A stretch of DNA of 5,892 nt, from NCBI GenBank assembly GCA_900772745.1, contig CAAGRV010000004.1, positions 1-5,892 on the forward strand, in the 5' to 3' direction. Each line of letters begins with the position of its first letter. Position 1 is the first letter of the stretch. Below the pieces are notes generated by a model. The model made no database searches, was not told where the DNA came from, and was given only the letters and a program-made list of their open reading frames with translations. The position numbers and the translations under genes were made by a program. This DNA comes from Clostridia bacterium (lineage in GTDB: Bacteria > Bacillota > Clostridia > Christensenellales > UBA3700). Positions 5,132 through 5,892 of this stretch are shown piece after piece.

Positions 5132-5244
5132 ACAAGCATTGTTGCCAATTCCCGTCCAATTTACTCTCCCCCATCGGCATTTTTGCACCGCAAATGATAT
5201 GATTTAGGAATATATTGATTATATTTTGTTTTTAATATATTTTT

Positions 5245-5274
5245 AATATAATATTTACGAAAAAAGTATTGCAA
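5245..5274 (-). promoter_or_regulatory. Candidate promoter of the 4724-5131 TauE-type gene
   Basis: TTGCAA (5274-5269) and TATATT (5250-5245) on the minus strand are separated by 18 bases. TTGCAA is its own reverse complement and also serves as the -35 of the plus-strand promoter at 5269-5297. The predicted leader to the ATG at 5131 is about 107 bases. Confidence 0.45.
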
Positions 5275-5297
5275 AATCAGCTTATATCCTTTATAAT
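5269..5297 (+). promoter_or_regulatory. Promoter of the 5342 lipoprotein gene
   Basis: TTGCAA (5269-5274) and TATAAT (5292-5297) are separated by 17 bases, giving a start near 5304 and a leader of about 38 bases. A second TATAAT at 5307-5312 has no matching -35 box. Confidence 0.7.
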
Positions 5298-5341
5298 AAT
5301 TAAGACTATAATATTAGTACTCAAAATTCAAAGGTGGTAAA

Positions 5342-5892
5342 ATGAACAAGAAAAGACATTTTCTAATATCGCTTATCGTAGTTGTACTATGCGTATGCCT
5401 AATTATGTCGTTCGTAGCTTGTGACAACAAGGACAAAGACAAAGAGGAAGATACTGCTGACAACAGCGAGCTTTTCACCAATGGTCAATTTACTTTGACT
5501 ACTGGCGACAACTATCCATTGACTCCAAGTTCTTGGACTGGTGCAGTTGGCACTTCCAGCGCTCCTAGTGGCTCTGACAACATCGCCGCAGGTGTAATCG
5601 ATACCAGCGAAAAGAACTTCAAAAACAATAAGAAAACTTATGGCAACATCAGCAACCCTGGTAAAGTAGGCGCTGATGATGACAAGATTTTGATGATTTA
5701 CAACAAGAATGCTACTTCTTACAAGTACACTTCTTCTGGTGTAAAACTCAACAAAAACAGCTATTACAAGCTCACCTTCTCTGTAAAGACTTTGATTACC
5801 AGCACCACCAACAACTCTGGTGTATATGCTTATATCAATGGTGACGCTTATGCAGCTTTCGAGTCTGTCAACACCAATGGCGAGTGGAAAAC
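5342..5892 (+). CDS. Predicted lipoprotein with carbohydrate-binding-like N-terminal region, 3' end outside the window
   Basis: This opens at ATG 5342 and runs 183 codons to the window edge without a stop. AAGG-TGG (5331-5337) lies four bases upstream as a ribosome binding site. A basic n-region (MNKKR) and a hydrophobic core lead to a lipobox F-V-A-C with the lipid-acceptor cysteine at 27, so the protein is surface-anchored. A short charged D/K/E linker (28-38) follows. The next part begins L-F-T-N-G-Q-F (45-51), has a conserved-looking P-S-S-W (62-65), and ends with Y-Y-K-L-T-F-S-V-K-T and G-V-Y-A-Y-I strands. This order resembles galactose-binding-like beta-sandwich modules (CBM4/9 type); that is a fold-level guess. 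After the signal peptide, every threonine codon is ACT or ACC and every glycine codon GGT or GGC, typical of highly expressed genes. The downstream domains that would define its role are not visible. Confidence 0.85.
   Translation, partial: MNKKRHFLISLIVVVLCVCLIMSFVACDNKDKDKEEDTADNSELFTNGQFTLTTGDNYPLTPSSWTGAVGTSSAPSGSDNIAAGVIDTSEKNFKNNKKTYGNISNPGKVGADDDKILMIYNKNATSYKYTSSGVKLNKNSYYKLTFSVKTLITSTTNNSGVYAYINGDAYAAFESVNTNGEWK

Overview
The window looks like an ordinary chromosomal stretch from an A+T-rich, spore-forming Firmicute (Bacillota, probably class Clostridia). The best taxonomic clue is a clear spoIIID gene. It is supported by two lipoprotein signal peptides, AAGGAG-type ribosome binding sites, and TTGNNN-N17-TATAAT promoters. 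Stop codons and tryptophan codons fit the standard bacterial code. I see no rRNA, tRNA, CRISPR array, transposase or phage gene.

Layout. A PAP2-type membrane phosphatase (minus strand, 3' end outside the window) occupies 1-812. A 235-bp spacer follows, holding its promoter and the terminator of the next gene. A lipoprotein of unknown function (1048-2025, minus) and a small multidrug-export family membrane protein (2170-2859, minus, TTG start) follow, each with its own promoter and, after the stop, a hairpin terminator. At about 2880-2930 a compact divergent promoter pair switches to a TtcA-like tRNA thiolation enzyme (2933-3670, plus). It converges with spoIIID (3672-3944, minus), with one base between the stop codons. 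Two half-size TauE/SafE-type membrane proteins (4067-4492 and 4724-5131, both minus) are next, then a second divergent promoter region and the 5' part of a lipoprotein with a carbohydrate-binding-like N-terminal region (5342 to the window end, plus).

How the genes relate. Most genes appear to be single transcription units with separate jobs: envelope lipid or polyprenyl phosphate dephosphorylation, tRNA modification, mother-cell sporulation control, anion export, and surface lipoproteins. The two TauE halves are the only pair likely to work together, probably as one heteromeric transporter. I found no convincing evidence of an undescribed multi-gene system.

The less ordinary signals are in expression. 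Several genes lack a Shine-Dalgarno sequence, and two of them have a near-consensus -10 box only 6-9 bases before the start codon, which predicts leaderless mRNAs. Both divergent regions have promoters that overlap physically, one apparently sharing a palindromic TTGCAA -35 box. The ttcA terminator is built into the spoIIID coding sequence. A cluster of ATATG/CATAT motifs lies upstream of spoIIID.
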